From Myxococcales bacterium (GTDB lineage Bacteria; Myxococcota_A; Polyangia; Palsa-1104; SHYY01), in the NCBI GenBank assembly GCA_009692555.1, contig SHYY01000024.1, forward strand, positions 1 to 43,561: a stretch of 43,561 nt of DNA, given 5' to 3'. The notes under the pieces are model-generated. The model was not told the DNA's origin. It ran no database searches and saw only the letters and a program-made list of their open reading frames with translations. Position 1 is the stretch's first letter. Every line of letters starts with the position of its first letter. Both the position numbers and the translations under genes were made by a program. Below are positions 1-7,948 of this stretch, one piece after another.

Positions 1-131
1 ACCACCACCGGGACGTGGCCGCAGCCGAGGGGCGAAACGGTGAGCAGGACCGCGGCGAAGAGGAGGAGCGCGGAGAGGGCGCGTCGCCGGAAGTGGCGGG
101 GGTGCGGCAAGCTCGAATCGCGACGGTGCAT
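1..131 (-). CDS. Lipoprotein, N-terminal part only
   Basis: The gene starts at an ATG (131 to 129) preceded by AGGAGG five bases upstream, and it runs off the left edge. The 43 visible residues begin MHRRDSSLPHPRHFRRRALS, then a hydrophobic stretch (ALLLFAAVLLTVSPLGC) and GHVPVVV. This is an Arg-rich n-region, a hydrophobic core and a Cys at about position 37, the pattern of a lipoprotein signal peptide, although Pro at -3 is not ideal for a lipobox. The function cannot be judged from this fragment. It lies downstream of the toxin-antitoxin operon on the same strand with a 56-base gap and its own ribosome binding site. Confidence 0.6.
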   Translation of the reverse strand, partial: MHRRDSSLPHPRHFRRRALSALLLFAAVLLTVSPLGCGHVPVV

Positions 132-187
132 CGTACCTCCTGGCACCGCGCCAGCGACGCGCGGCCCCGTACCGAAACTGTAGCACG

Positions 188-787
188 TCAGCGGTTGCAG
201 ACGATCAGTGAGAGCTTGCGGTACCACGGCAGCGCGTGCCACCCGGTCGCCTGGGCCCAGGCGGGTCCATCGAACAGCGCCAGGGCTTCGATCACCGGGA
301 TCGCTGGCGCCTCACGGTAGCTCGACACCCCTTTCCCCGTGACGTCGACCTCGAAGTGGACGCGGCCGGCGACCACCACCTCGTCGCCGATCGCCAGGGT
401 GCGCAGGAGGACATCGCGTTCACCATCGACGCCCTGGAGGTAGGGGCGGCCGAGGCGCAGCTCGACCTCGTCGCCGAGGCGGCCGCTCGCGCCCCACGGC
501 CCGGGTGGGGCGAGGCGAACCAGCGCACGGCCAGTGGGATCGCGCAAGATGAAGGGCCGGCCGCGCTCGTGGCGTTCGCAGATCGGCCGGGCCAGAAAGG
601 GCTGGAACTCGATATCGATCCCGGCGACGGCGATCTGCTCGCGGGGCGGCGCGGCCGCGGGCAGCGGCACCGGCAGCTCGAGCTGGCCAAGCACCTCCGC
701 CACCACCCCCCGCGCCACCACCAGGCCCTCGCGCAGCTCCGCGACGGCAAGCGGGGGACGGGAGAAGAGGTTGCTCAGCATGGTCAT
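188..787 (-). CDS. GIDE-like domain protein, third gene of the TA operon
   Basis: A 199-residue protein starting MTMLSNLFSRPPLA. The segment around residues 20-50 (EGLVVARGVVAEV, LELPVPL) and the central PFILRDPTGRALVRL followed by LLRTLAIGDEVVVAGRVHF resemble the beta-rich GIDE-type domain seen in bacterial relatives of the MUL1/GIDE ubiquitin ligases. The prokaryotic forms have no RING finger, and none is visible here. There is no clear signal peptide or membrane helix. The start codon overlaps the stop of the PIN toxin gene by ATGA, so it is probably co-translated with the toxin-antitoxin pair. The family call is by eye and tentative, and the cellular role is unknown. Confidence 0.5.
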   Translation of the reverse strand: MTMLSNLFSRPPLAVAELREGLVVARGVVAEVLGQLELPVPLPAAAPPREQIAVAGIDIEFQPFLARPICERHERGRPFILRDPTGRALVRLAPPGPWGASGRLGDEVELRLGRPYLQGVDGERDVLLRTLAIGDEVVVAGRVHFEVDVTGKGVSSYREAPAIPVIEALALFDGPAWAQATGWHALPWYRKLSLIVCNR

Positions 788-1206
788 GGGTAGACCGTCA
801 TCCCGAGCGCGCGCGCGTTGTCGCGGACGCGATCCTCGCAGGACACCACCAAGGTCGCGCCGACGCCGCTTTCCCACCGCAGCGCGGACGCCACATGCAG
901 CGCGTCGAGCGTCCGGATCGGCTCGATGGGGAATTCGTCGGCGGCCCGATCGAGCACCTCGTGATCGATCACCACGATGTCGCAGCTGCGGAGGAACCTG
1001 CGCAGCCACGCCTGCCCCTCCCGTAGCAGCCGGCGGTCGATCCGGCCCTCTCGCGCCGCGCGGAGCAGGCCGCGCGTCGCTTCCACCCCCGTCAGGGCCG
1101 ATGTGATCAGCTTCTTCGCCTTGCCGATGCGCGCCGCCAGGAGGCGATCCCCCTCGATGAGGATGCGCAGGACGGCGCTGGTCTCGACGTAGACGACACC
1201 CTTCAT
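784..1206 (-). CDS. VapC-like PIN-domain toxin
   Basis: A 140-residue PIN-domain protein, the usual size for VapC toxins, which are metal-dependent RNases that cleave tRNA or rRNA. Visible motifs are VVYVETSAVLR at the N-terminus (first acidic position is Glu rather than the commoner Asp), Glu in TGVEATRGL near residue 43, the TLDALHVASAL motif near residue 102, and the C-terminal CEDRVRDNARALGM with acidic residues of the metal site. The start overlaps the antitoxin stop by four bases (ATGA), and its own stop overlaps the next gene the same way. Antitoxin-first order and overlap are typical of type II systems. The PIN fold call is firm; the RNA target cannot be read from sequence. Confidence 0.9.
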   Translation of the reverse strand: MKGVVYVETSAVLRILIEGDRLLAARIGKAKKLITSALTGVEATRGLLRAAREGRIDRRLLREGQAWLRRFLRSCDIVVIDHEVLDRAADEFPIEPIRTLDALHVASALRWESGVGATLVVSCEDRVRDNARALGMTVYP

Positions 1207-1499
1207 TCGTCGCGCTCGGCGTCGAGCACCGCCTGGGCCGTGCCCCTCGGCGCTCCGAGGCCCGCAAACGCCGCCCAGGACCGATCCTCCGCTCCCGTGG
1301 CCGGACGGATCGCGCCGCGCTCCACCATCTCGGCGTACCGCGCAGCGACCGGATCGACGAGGCGCGGGGCGCCGCCCGGGGGGCGCACCTCCGCCACCAC
1401 CCGGCCCCGGTCGGTCACGAGGAGCGTCTCGCCAGCGGCCACCTCGCGCAGGTAACCGCTGAGGTGCGCCTTGAAGTCCCGAACTCCGGCCGTCTTCAT
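1203..1499 (-). CDS. Phd/YefM-type antitoxin
   Basis: A 98-residue protein starting MKTAGVRDFKAHLSGYLREV, followed by GETLLVTDRGRVVAEVRP. This is the classic N-terminal DNA-binding fold of Phd/YefM antitoxins, with a C-terminal tail (residues 55-98) that would bind and neutralise the PIN toxin. The start at 1499 was chosen over the in-frame upstream extension because the family motif begins here and because a promoter (TTGCCG, 17 bases, TACAAT) ends six bases upstream, implying a leaderless message. An inverted repeat inside the promoter is a likely autoregulatory operator. It is translationally coupled to the toxin by ATGA. Confidence 0.9.
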   Translation of the reverse strand: MKTAGVRDFKAHLSGYLREVAAGETLLVTDRGRVVAEVRPPGGAPRLVDPVAARYAEMVERGAIRPATGAEDRSWAAFAGLGAPRGTAQAVLDAERDE

Positions 1500-1505
1500 C
1501 CCTCG

Positions 1506-1534
1506 ATTGTAGTCACATGAGACCACATCGGCAA
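1506..1534 (-). promoter_or_regulatory. Promoter of the toxin-antitoxin operon
   Basis: Read on the minus strand: -35 TTGCCG (1534 to 1529), 17-base spacer, -10 TACAAT (1511 to 1506), then six bases to the ATG at 1499. The expected transcription start coincides with the start codon, so the antitoxin mRNA is probably leaderless. Confidence 0.6.
1508..1527. promoter_or_regulatory. Inverted repeat, likely antitoxin operator
   Basis: TGTAGTC, six bases, GACCACA: a seven-base inverted repeat with one mismatch, lying between and over the -10 and -35 elements of the toxin-antitoxin promoter. The position is what is expected for a site where the antitoxin or the toxin-antitoxin complex represses its own promoter. 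Binding is inferred, not shown. Confidence 0.5.
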
Positions 1535-1554
1535 GCCGCCTCGAGCGGAGCGTC

Positions 1555-2421
1555 CTACCCGCGCTGGGCGTCGGCGAGGTAGGCGTCGCTGATCCGGCGC
1601 GTGATCGGGCCCGGCTGGCCCTCGCCCACCACCGCCCCATCGACGCGCACCACCGGCATCACGCCGCGCACCGAGCTGGTCAGGAAGGCCTCGTCGGCGC
1701 GCTGGAGGTCGACCGGCCAGAGCGCCACCTCGTCGACGGGGATCGCCAGGCTACGAGCGCAGGCGATGACGTGGCGCCGGGTGATCCCTTCGAGCAGCCC
1801 CACCGACAGCGGCGGCGTCTGCAGTCGCCCGATGCGCACCACGAAGATGTTCGAGGACGCACCCTCGGCGAGCCGCCCGACGGCGTCGCACAGGACCGCC
1901 TCGTAGGCTGACTTGCGACGCGCCTCGGCCACCGCGAGCACCGAGTTCAGGTAGTTGCCCGACTTGGCCTGGGGATCCACCGCGCCGGGCGCACCCAGCG
2001 ACGACCGGCGCGCACCGACCAGCGCCACCGCCACGCCGTCCCGGTAGAGCGCGGAATCGGGGACCTTCAGCGGCAGCGCCATCACCACCAGCCGGGGCGC
2101 GTCGGCGAACGCCGGGTCGAGTCCGATCGGCCCCGATCCGCGGGTGACCACGATCCGGACGTACACCTCCTTCTCCTGGCTGGCTTCCATCACAGCGACG
2201 GTGGCCTGCTCGATCAGCGCGCGGTCGGGCAGCGCGATCTCCAGCAGCGCCGCCGACCGCGCCAGCCGCTCGAGGTGCTCGCCGAGCGCGAAGGGCCGCC
2301 CGCCGAAGGTGCGCATCACCTCGTACACCGAGTCGCCGTAGAGGAAGCCGCGATCGAATACCGGGACGCGCGCAGCGTCCGCATCGACCACGAAGCCCTC
2401 GATCCAGACCTTGCCCGGCAT
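1555..2421 (-). CDS. Class IV aminotransferase (BCAT-like)
   Basis: A PLP-dependent fold-type IV enzyme of 288 residues. Motifs: VPVFDRGFLYGDSVYEVMRT near the N-terminus, the PLP-lysine region QAKSGNYLNSVLA near the middle, LAEGASSNIFVV, and C-terminal EAFLTSSVRGVMPV. The lysine context matches branched-chain aminotransferases better than 4-amino-4-deoxychorismate lyase or D-amino-acid transaminase, but those families are hard to separate by eye. Start 2421 is preferred: it leaves a 5-base gap to the upstream glycosyltransferase and has an AGGG just upstream. An alternative start at 2454 would overlap that gene by 28 bases. It probably shares a transcript with the glycosyltransferase. Confidence 0.85.
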   Translation of the reverse strand: MPGKVWIEGFVVDADAARVPVFDRGFLYGDSVYEVMRTFGGRPFALGEHLERLARSAALLEIALPDRALIEQATVAVMEASQEKEVYVRIVVTRGSGPIGLDPAFADAPRLVVMALPLKVPDSALYRDGVAVALVGARRSSLGAPGAVDPQAKSGNYLNSVLAVAEARRKSAYEAVLCDAVGRLAEGASSNIFVVRIGRLQTPPLSVGLLEGITRRHVIACARSLAIPVDEVALWPVDLQRADEAFLTSSVRGVMPVVRVDGAVVGEGQPGPITRRISDAYLADAQRG

Positions 2422-2426
2422 CGCCC

Positions 2427-3146
2427 CTACGTCAGCCCGAGGCGCATCCGCCACACCATGGTCAGCGCCTCGAGCACGATCTTGCGCGACATCTTCGACT
2501 TGCCGACCCGGCGATCGGGGAACACGATCGGGTGCTCGACGACCCGGTAGCCGGCACGAACCGCGCGGTACTTCATCTCGATCTGAAAGCTGTAGCCGTT
2601 CGAGCGGATGGTGTCGAGGCCGATCCCCAAGAGGGTGGCAAGGCGGTAGCCGACGAAGCCGGCGGTGATGTCACGCACCTTGATCCCGAGGATGGTGCGC
2701 GCGTAAAGGCTGCCGCCGCGCGAGATCAGCTTGCGGCCCGCGCCCCAGTTCACCGTGCCGCCCCCCGCGACGTAGCGCGACCCGACCACCATGTCGGCCT
2801 CGCGACGCAGGAGGTCGATCATCGGCGCGAGGTACTTCGGGTCGTGGGAGAAGTCGGCGTCCATCTCGAAGATGTAATCGTACCGATCCGCGATGGCGCG
2901 GCGGAAGCCGGCGAGGTAGGCGGTGCCGAGGCCCAGCTTGCCCGCGCGGTGCAAGACGTGGATGTGCGGGTCCCGGGCCGCGAGGCCGTCGGCGATCTCG
3001 CCGGTGCCGTCGGGGGAGTGGTCGTCGACCACCAGGAAGTCCACCGCGAAGGGGGCCCCGAGAAGCTCGCGCTGCGTGGCCGCGAGGATCGCCTCGAGGT
3101 TCTCGCGCTCGTTGTAGGTGGGGATGATGATCAGAACCCGCTCCAA
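2427..3146 (-). CDS. Polyprenol-phosphate mannosyltransferase (DPM1-like)
   Basis: A GT-A family 2 glycosyltransferase of 239 residues that would transfer a sugar, typically mannose or glucose, from a nucleotide donor to a polyprenyl phosphate at the inner face of the cytoplasmic membrane. Motifs: LIIIPTYNERENLEAIL, FLVVDDHSPDGTGEIAD, the metal-binding FEMDADFSHDPKYL, VVGSRYVAGG and ITAGFVGYR. There is no C-terminal membrane domain, as in soluble DPM1. I choose the TTG at 3146 as start: GGGAGG lies four bases upstream and the conserved fold begins immediately after it. A longer in-frame extension to 3299 is implausible. A matching promoter sits at 3205-3234. Confidence 0.9.
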   Translation of the reverse strand: MERVLIIIPTYNERENLEAILAATQRELLGAPFAVDFLVVDDHSPDGTGEIADGLAARDPHIHVLHRAGKLGLGTAYLAGFRRAIADRYDYIFEMDADFSHDPKYLAPMIDLLRREADMVVGSRYVAGGGTVNWGAGRKLISRGGSLYARTILGIKVRDITAGFVGYRLATLLGIGLDTIRSNGYSFQIEMKYRAVRAGYRVVEHPIVFPDRRVGKSKMSRKIVLEALTMVWRMRLGLT

Positions 3147-3204
3147 GTGTCCTCCCGACGGTGAGTGGGCCACGGATGGCGATGCAGAATCAGACGCGGC
3201 GGGC

Positions 3205-3234
3205 TTTGTAGCACGCCTTGCGAGCGCCTGTGAA
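3205..3234 (-). promoter_or_regulatory. Promoter of the DPM1-like gene
   Basis: On the minus strand: TTCACA (3234 to 3229), an 18-base spacer, and TACAAA (3210 to 3205) with an upstream TGC that gives an extended -10. It lies 59 bases from the TTG start and interleaves with the divergent PilZ promoter. Confidence 0.45.
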
Positions 3235-3245
3235 TGTGTTATAGG
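3218..3245 (+). promoter_or_regulatory. Promoter of the PilZ gene
   Basis: TTGCGA (3218-3223), a 16-base spacer, TATAGG (3240-3245), with the ATG ten bases further on. The predicted leader is only about four bases long, so this message is nearly leaderless. Confidence 0.45.
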
Positions 3246-3255
3246 TCGCCGCAGC

Positions 3256-3876
3256 ATGCAGATCGTGAAGGCGCGCTTTCGCACCAACGAGGAGTTCATC
3301 GGGGCCTACAGCAGCGACTTCCCGAACGGCGGGCTGTTCGTTCCCACCACCACCCTGCTCACGGCCGGCACCGAGGTGGTGCTCGAGATCAACTGCGACG
3401 GGCTGCCGAACAAGGTGCTGATCCGCTCGACGGTGCAGTCGTGGCGACCGGCGCTGCCGAGGCTGCGGGTGCGCGCCGGGGCGGTGCTGGCGTTCGCGGC
3501 GGACGAGGCCGCGAAGCGCGACTTCATCCTCGCGGCGCTGAAGGGCTCGATCCGGCTGCCGCCCAAGCGCAAGCACACCCGGATCCCCGTGATGGTGCCG
3601 GTGCGCTACCGGCGGCTCGATACGTTCGAGGAGGTCGTGGGGAACCTGGCCGAGATCTCGATCGGCGGCGCGCTCTTGCAGAGCGCACAGGTGCCGCCCG
3701 TCAGTGCCGAGCTGGTGCTCTCGCTGATTCCGCCGGGGGGCGCGGCGACGATCGACATCGAAGGCAAGGTGACCTACCAGTCCCCCGACGGCTCGGCCGG
3801 GGTGAAGTTCTCCTTCCGTGACGGGGGCGGGGCGCGGCGCCTGCGCGAGCTCATCCGTCGCATCCGCCAGGACTAG
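3256..3876 (+). CDS. PilZ-domain c-di-GMP-binding protein
   Basis: A 206-residue protein. The C-terminal half (about 105-205) is a PilZ domain: KRKHTRIPVMVPVRY supplies the basic RxxxR-type c-di-GMP contact and NLAEISIGGALL the second D/NxSxxG-type motif (Glu instead of Asp before the Ser). The N-terminal half (MQIVKARFRTNEEFIGAYSS, then GGLFVPTTTLLTAGTEVVL) looks like a divergent second PilZ-like fold without the binding arginines, an arrangement common in myxobacteria. It would sense c-di-GMP in the cytosol, and diguanylate cyclase output from the 39638-40687 gene is one conceivable source. DUF721 follows eight bases downstream, probably on the same transcript. Confidence 0.85.
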   Translation: MQIVKARFRTNEEFIGAYSSDFPNGGLFVPTTTLLTAGTEVVLEINCDGLPNKVLIRSTVQSWRPALPRLRVRAGAVLAFAADEAAKRDFILAALKGSIRLPPKRKHTRIPVMVPVRYRRLDTFEEVVGNLAEISIGGALLQSAQVPPVSAELVLSLIPPGGAATIDIEGKVTYQSPDGSAGVKFSFRDGGGARRLRELIRRIRQD

Positions 3877-3884
3877 TACCTGGC

Positions 3885-4364
3885 GTGCGAAGGGTAAGGA
3901 AATCGGTCTCCCCGAAGCAGGGGGAGGCGCTGCTCGACGGACTGTTCCGCAAGCTGAAGCTCGACGGCACGGCGCGCGAGTACCGGGCGCTGGAAGCGTG
4001 GCGGGAGGCGGCCGGTCCGCGGATCGCAGCGCGCGTGCGCGCCGAGCGGATGTGGGGGACGACGATGATGCTGCGGGTGGCGAGCGCGGGCTGGGCCAAC
4101 GAGCTCGGGTTCCTGAAATCGGACCTGCTGGCGCGCCTGCACGAGGCCGGCGCCACCTGGGTGGTGGATCTGCGCTTCCAGGTCGGCCCGCTCGACCAGG
4201 CGCCGTCGTGGGAGGGTGACCGGGTGACCCAGCCGCCGCCCCCGCAGGCGGAGCCGCCGAAGGTCGACGACGGCGCGGTGGCCGCCGAGCTCCGCCGGAT
4301 CGCCGATCCCGAACTGCGCGCCGCGATGGCCGAGCTGTACGCCCACGCGCGGCACAAACGCTAG
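3885..4364 (+). CDS. DUF721 (DciA-like) protein
   Basis: A 159-residue protein starting at a GTG eight bases after the PilZ stop. The region KLDGTAREYRALEAWREAAGPRIAARVRAERM, followed by TTMMLRVASAGWANELGFLKSDLLARL, is the signature of DUF721, the family that includes the bacterial helicase loader DciA: Trp in the ExW helix, then an exposed strand and helix. The C-terminal 60 residues are Pro-rich then helical and not conserved. In DciA proteins the domain contacts DnaB and DNA. Many deltaproteobacterial members are uncharacterised, so the loader role is only a possibility. Confidence 0.75.
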   Translation: MRRVRKSVSPKQGEALLDGLFRKLKLDGTAREYRALEAWREAAGPRIAARVRAERMWGTTMMLRVASAGWANELGFLKSDLLARLHEAGATWVVDLRFQVGPLDQAPSWEGDRVTQPPPPQAEPPKVDDGAVAAELRRIADPELRAAMAELYAHARHKR

Positions 4365-4374
4365 ACCGCTCTGC

Positions 4375-4380
4375 TATAGT
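4375..4380 (+). promoter_or_regulatory. -10-like element before the 4407 lipoprotein gene
   Basis: TATAGT, 26 bases before the ATG, in the 42-base gap after DUF721. I see no convincing -35. The same TATAGTCCGC string recurs at 16281 before the Cys-repeat gene. Confidence 0.35.
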
Positions 4381-4406
4381 CCGCCCACACAGCAACAGGT
4401 AGTGTC

Positions 4407-5309
4407 ATGTCCTTCACGCGATTTCTTGCGCTTGGCCTGCTGGTGTCGGGATGCACGCGCGCACGCGACGATGGGAAACCGGCGATCCAGTGGCGCGACC
4501 TGGCGGCTCCCTACGACGGGGGCCAGGGCAGCGGCGACATGACGATCACCAACATCGATCCGGGCGGTCCTGGCGACGAGTGCACCGAGCGGGCGAAGCT
4601 GGTCTACGTGGTCGACCAGAACAATGTCCTGTCGAGCTTCCGCCCCGACACGGTCAAGTTCACCGATATCGGGACGCTCAAGTGCCCCTCGGAGCAGGGG
4701 GCCACTCCCTTCTCGATGGCGGTCGATCGCAGCGCGACCGCCTGGGTGCTCTACTCGTCGGGGGAGCTGTTCAAGGTCGACACCACGACCGCGGGGTGCA
4801 AGGCGACCGCGTTCGCGCCCGGGCAGCAGGGCTTCGAGCAGTTCGGGATGGGCTTCGTCACCGACGCGGCGGACTCGGAGACCGAGTCGCTGTTCATCGC
4901 CAGCGGACCCGGCTTCGGCACCGCGGGTCTGGCGCGGCTCGACGCGAAGACGCTCAAGGTGGCCAAGGTGAGCGACCTGACCGGCTCGCCCGAGCTCACC
5001 GGGACCGGCGACGCGAAGCTCTGGGGGTTCTTCCCCGACGACCTCAAGCCGCGGGTGGCGCAGCTCAACAAGACCACCGGCGCCGAAGGGAAGACCTACG
5101 CGCTGCAGAAGATCAGCGGCCAGCCGTCGGCGTGGGCGTTCGCCTTCTGGGGTGGCGACTTCTGGATCTTCCTCCAGCGGATCGGCGACCAGTCCACGCA
5201 GGTGCACCACCTCGCCGCCAACGGGACGCTGACCACGCCGCTGCCCAACACCGGGCGGGTGATCGTCGGCGCGGGCGTCTCCACCTGCGCGCCGGTCACG
5301 ATCATGTAG
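4407..5309 (+). CDS. Lipoprotein of unknown function
   Basis: A 300-residue protein with a clean lipoprotein signal: MSFTRFLALGLLVSGC, cleavage before Cys16. The mature protein has repeated short beta-like segments (KLVYVVDQNNVLSSFRPDT, FSMAVDRSATAWVLYSSGEL, ESLFIASGPGFGTAGLARLD, AWAFAFWGGDFWIFLQ), which read like blades of a beta-propeller that reports or binds a ligand. Four further cysteines (in DEC, LKC, AGC, STC) could form disulfides in the periplasm or outside. No enzyme motif is visible. Such proteins are frequent in Myxococcota and have no known role. Its stop overlaps the convergent trpA stop by eight bases, so no dedicated terminator separates them. Confidence 0.8.
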   Translation: MSFTRFLALGLLVSGCTRARDDGKPAIQWRDLAAPYDGGQGSGDMTITNIDPGGPGDECTERAKLVYVVDQNNVLSSFRPDTVKFTDIGTLKCPSEQGATPFSMAVDRSATAWVLYSSGELFKVDTTTAGCKATAFAPGQQGFEQFGMGFVTDAADSETESLFIASGPGFGTAGLARLDAKTLKVAKVSDLTGSPELTGTGDAKLWGFFPDDLKPRVAQLNKTTGAEGKTYALQKISGQPSAWAFAFWGGDFWIFLQRIGDQSTQVHHLAANGTLTTPLPNTGRVIVGAGVSTCAPVTIM

Positions 5310-6123
5310 TGCCGTCGGTGAGCGCGGATTTCAGCGTGCTCACCAGCGACCGAACGGCGTGGAGGCGCGATTCTGCGCCTTGCGCGTCATGGATCGCCTG
5401 GACGAGCGCGCTCCCGACGACCACGGCGTCGGCGTTTGCACCCACCGCGCGCGCCGAGGCGGCGTCCTTGACCCCGAAGCCGACCGCGAGGGGGAGAGAG
5501 CCCAGGGCCGGGCGGAGAGCGCGGACCCGATCGCCGACCGCGGCCGCGTCGAGGTGGCCGGCACCGGTGACGCCGGTGAGCGAGACATAGTAGGCGAAGC
5601 CGGATCCCCGGGCGGCGTGGCGGGCGGCGCGCTCGGGGGTGGTGGTCGGAGCGAGCAGCGGGATCCGATCGAGGCCGCGCGCGCGCAGCGGTCCGTCGAG
5701 CTCCTCCGCCTCCTCCAGCGCGAGGTCGACGGTGAGCAGCCCGTCGACGCCGGCGCGGGCCGCCGCCTCCGCCGCGCGCTCGGGCCCGAGGGCGAGGATC
5801 GGGTTGTAGTAGCCGAACAGGACGATCGGAACCTCCGACCAGCGGCGCACCTCGGCCACCACCTCGAGCGTGCGGCGCAGCGTGCCACCGGCGACGAGGG
5901 CGCGCTCCATCGCCCGCTGGATCACCGGACCGTCCGACGAGGGATCGCTCCACGGGACGCCCAGCTCGATCACGTCGGCGCCCGCCGCCGCCGCCTCGAT
6001 CACCAGCGCGGCGCTCTCCGCCAGCGACGGATCGCCGCACGTCAGGTAGACGATCAACCCCTTCTCGCCACGCTGCTGCAACGCAGCAAAACGCCTCGCG
6101 ATGCGGGTGGGGCCGCCGGTCAT
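5302..6123 (-). CDS. trpA: Tryptophan synthase alpha subunit
   Basis: A 273-residue TIM-barrel lyase that cleaves indole-3-glycerol phosphate to indole, which is channelled to TrpB. The catalytic pair is visible: Glu in [12 protein letters not shown] and Asp in the same motif, followed by [15 protein letters not shown]. Phosphate-binding signatures [10 protein letters not shown] and [12 protein letters not shown] are present, and LFGYYNPIL matches the family loop. The length fits bacterial TrpA. It is last in the trpDCFBA operon, with its start overlapping the trpB stop by ATGA. Confidence 0.97.
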   Translation of the reverse strand: MTGGPTRIARRFAALQQRGEKGLIVYLTCGDPSLAESAALVIEAAAAGADVIELGVPWSDPSSDGPVIQRAMERALVAGGTLRRTLEVVAEVRRWSEVPIVLFGYYNPILALGPERAAEAAARAGVDGLLTVDLALEEAEELDGPLRARGLDRIPLLAPTTTPERAARHAARGSGFAYYVSLTGVTGAGHLDAAAVGDRVRALRPALGSLPLAVGFGVKDAASARAVGANADAVVVGSALVQAIHDAQGAESRLHAVRSLVSTLKSALTDGTT

Positions 6124-7328
6124 CGCCGAGCGCCCGGGAGCGTGACACCGAGGGCCGCGGCGACGGTGGGCATGTCCTTGTCGCCGCGCCCGGAGAGCCC
6201 GACGACGATCAGCTTTCCGCTGCCGATCTCGGAGACGATCGCGGGGAGCGCGGCGATGGCGTGGGCGGTCTCGAGGGCGCAAAGAATTCCCTCGCTGCGC
6301 GCCAGCAGCTCGAGGCCGGTGAGCGCCTCGCGATCGGTCACCGCGAGATAGCGTGCGCGCCCGGAGTCCTTCAGCCAGGCGTGCTCGGGACCGACGCCGG
6401 GGTAGTCGAGCCCGGCGGAGATCGAGTGCGCCGGGAGGATCTGCCCGTCGTCGTCGCCGAGCAGGTAGCTCTTCGAGCCGTGGAGCACGCCGACGCGCCC
6501 GGCGGTGAGCGTCGCGGCGTGGCGGCCGGTCGCGATGCCCTCGCCGGCGGCCTCGACGCCGAACAGCGCCACCTTGTCATCGACGAAGGCGTGGAAGAGG
6601 CCCATCGCGTTCGACCCGCCGCCGACGCAGGCCACACACGCATCGGGGAGGCGCCCCTCGGTGGCGAGGATCTGCTGGCGTGCCTCGCGCCCGATCACCG
6701 CCTGGAGATCGCGCACCAGCGTCGGGTAGGGGTGGGGACCGGCGACCGAGCCGATGAGGTAGTGCGTGTCGGCGACGTTCGTCACCCAGTCACGCAGCGC
6801 CTCGTTCATCGCGTCCTTGAGGGTGCGCGTGCCGGCCTCGACGGAGATCACCTCCGCGCCGAGCAGCCGCATGCGGAAGACGTTGAGCGCCTGGCGCTGC
6901 ACGTCCTCGGCGCCCATGTAGACCCGGCAGCGGAAACCGAAGCGCGCAGCGACGGTGGCGGTGGCCACGCCATGCTGGCCGGCGCCGGTCTCGGCGATCA
7001 AGCGGGTCTTGCCCATCCGGCGCGCGAGCAGCGCCTGTCCGACGCAGTTGTTGATCTTGTGGGCGCCGGTGTGGAGGAGGTCCTCGCGCTTGAGCAGGAT
7101 CCGGGCGCCACCGACGGCGCGACCGAGGTTCTCGGCGAGCGTTAGTGGCGAGGGGCGGCCGACGTAGTTCGCGAGCAGCCCATCGAGCTCGGCGACGAAG
7201 GCGGGATCGGCCATCGCCGCGCGAAACGAGGCGGTCAGCTCGTCGAGCGCCGGGACCAGCGTCTCGCCGACGTAGCGGCCACCGTAGGGCCCGAAGCGGC
7301 CCTCCTCACCGGTGCGCCCGTCGCTCAT
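6120..7328 (-). CDS. trpB: Tryptophan synthase beta subunit
   Basis: A 402-residue PLP enzyme that condenses indole with serine to give tryptophan. The PLP lysine lies in [12 protein letters not shown] (about Lys91), and the phosphate-binding [11 protein letters not shown] and substrate loop [12 protein letters not shown] are intact. The N-terminal [13 protein letters not shown] identifies the classical TrpB1 type that partners with TrpA, not TrpB2. It is coupled by ATGA overlaps both to trpF upstream and trpA downstream. Confidence 0.98.
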   Translation of the reverse strand: MSDGRTGEEGRFGPYGGRYVGETLVPALDELTASFRAAMADPAFVAELDGLLANYVGRPSPLTLAENLGRAVGGARILLKREDLLHTGAHKINNCVGQALLARRMGKTRLIAETGAGQHGVATATVAARFGFRCRVYMGAEDVQRQALNVFRMRLLGAEVISVEAGTRTLKDAMNEALRDWVTNVADTHYLIGSVAGPHPYPTLVRDLQAVIGREARQQILATEGRLPDACVACVGGGSNAMGLFHAFVDDKVALFGVEAAGEGIATGRHAATLTAGRVGVLHGSKSYLLGDDDGQILPAHSISAGLDYPGVGPEHAWLKDSGRARYLAVTDREALTGLELLARSEGILCALETAHAIAALPAIVSEIGSGKLIVVGLSGRGDKDMPTVAAALGVTLPGARR

Positions 7329-7948
7329 GCCGCCCTCCCCTTCGCCGCCGCGACGAAGCGACGGACGAGATCATGATCCTTCACGCCCGGCGCGCGCTCG
7401 ACCCCGGTTGCCACGTCGACGCCGAAGGGCTTAACCCGCTCGCCGAGTGCGGCGACGTTGTCCGGAGTGAGCCCACCGGCGAGGATCACCCGGGCGCGGC
7501 CCGCGAGGTGGAGCACGGCGCGCCGGGCGAGATCCTCGTCGATCAGCGTCCCCGATCCTCCGTAGCCCGCGAAGGGCGCGTCGACGAGGAAGCGGGCGCA
7601 CACGTGGCGATCGAACCCCGCGAACGAGAACTCTCCGCCGAGTCGCACCGCCTTCAGGTAACGCCCGGCGAGGCGTGCGCAGAGGGCGCCCTCCTCGTCG
7701 CCGTGGAGCTGTGCGGTGTCGATCACCTCGGCGGCGAAGGCGGCCTCCACGTCCTCGGCGGTCGGGTCCACGAACACGCCGATGCGCTCGACCTTGCCCG
7801 CCGCGGCGCGGGCGACGTCGGCGAGCGCCGCGAGGGGCCGGTAGCGCTTCGAGTGGGGCCAGAAATTGAAGCCGATGGCATCGGCGCCTGCCTCGACGCA
7901 CGCCACGGCGTCAGCCACGGTGGTCACGCCACAGATCTTCACCCACAT
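7325..7948 (-). CDS. trpF: Phosphoribosylanthranilate isomerase
   Basis: A 207-residue TIM barrel starting [14 protein letters not shown], with the catalytic Cys in KICG and the catalytic Asp in [14 protein letters not shown]. Phosphate-binding signatures [11 protein letters not shown] and [10 protein letters not shown] are present. It performs the Amadori rearrangement of phosphoribosylanthranilate. The start at 7948 overlaps the trpC end by ten bases. It is a separate polypeptide here, not fused to TrpC as in enterobacteria. Confidence 0.96.
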   Translation of the reverse strand: MWVKICGVTTVADAVACVEAGADAIGFNFWPHSKRYRPLAALADVARAAAGKVERIGVFVDPTAEDVEAAFAAEVIDTAQLHGDEEGALCARLAGRYLKAVRLGGEFSFAGFDRHVCARFLVDAPFAGYGGSGTLIDEDLARRAVLHLAGRARVILAGGLTPDNVAALGERVKPFGVDVATGVERAPGVKDHDLVRRFVAAAKGRAA

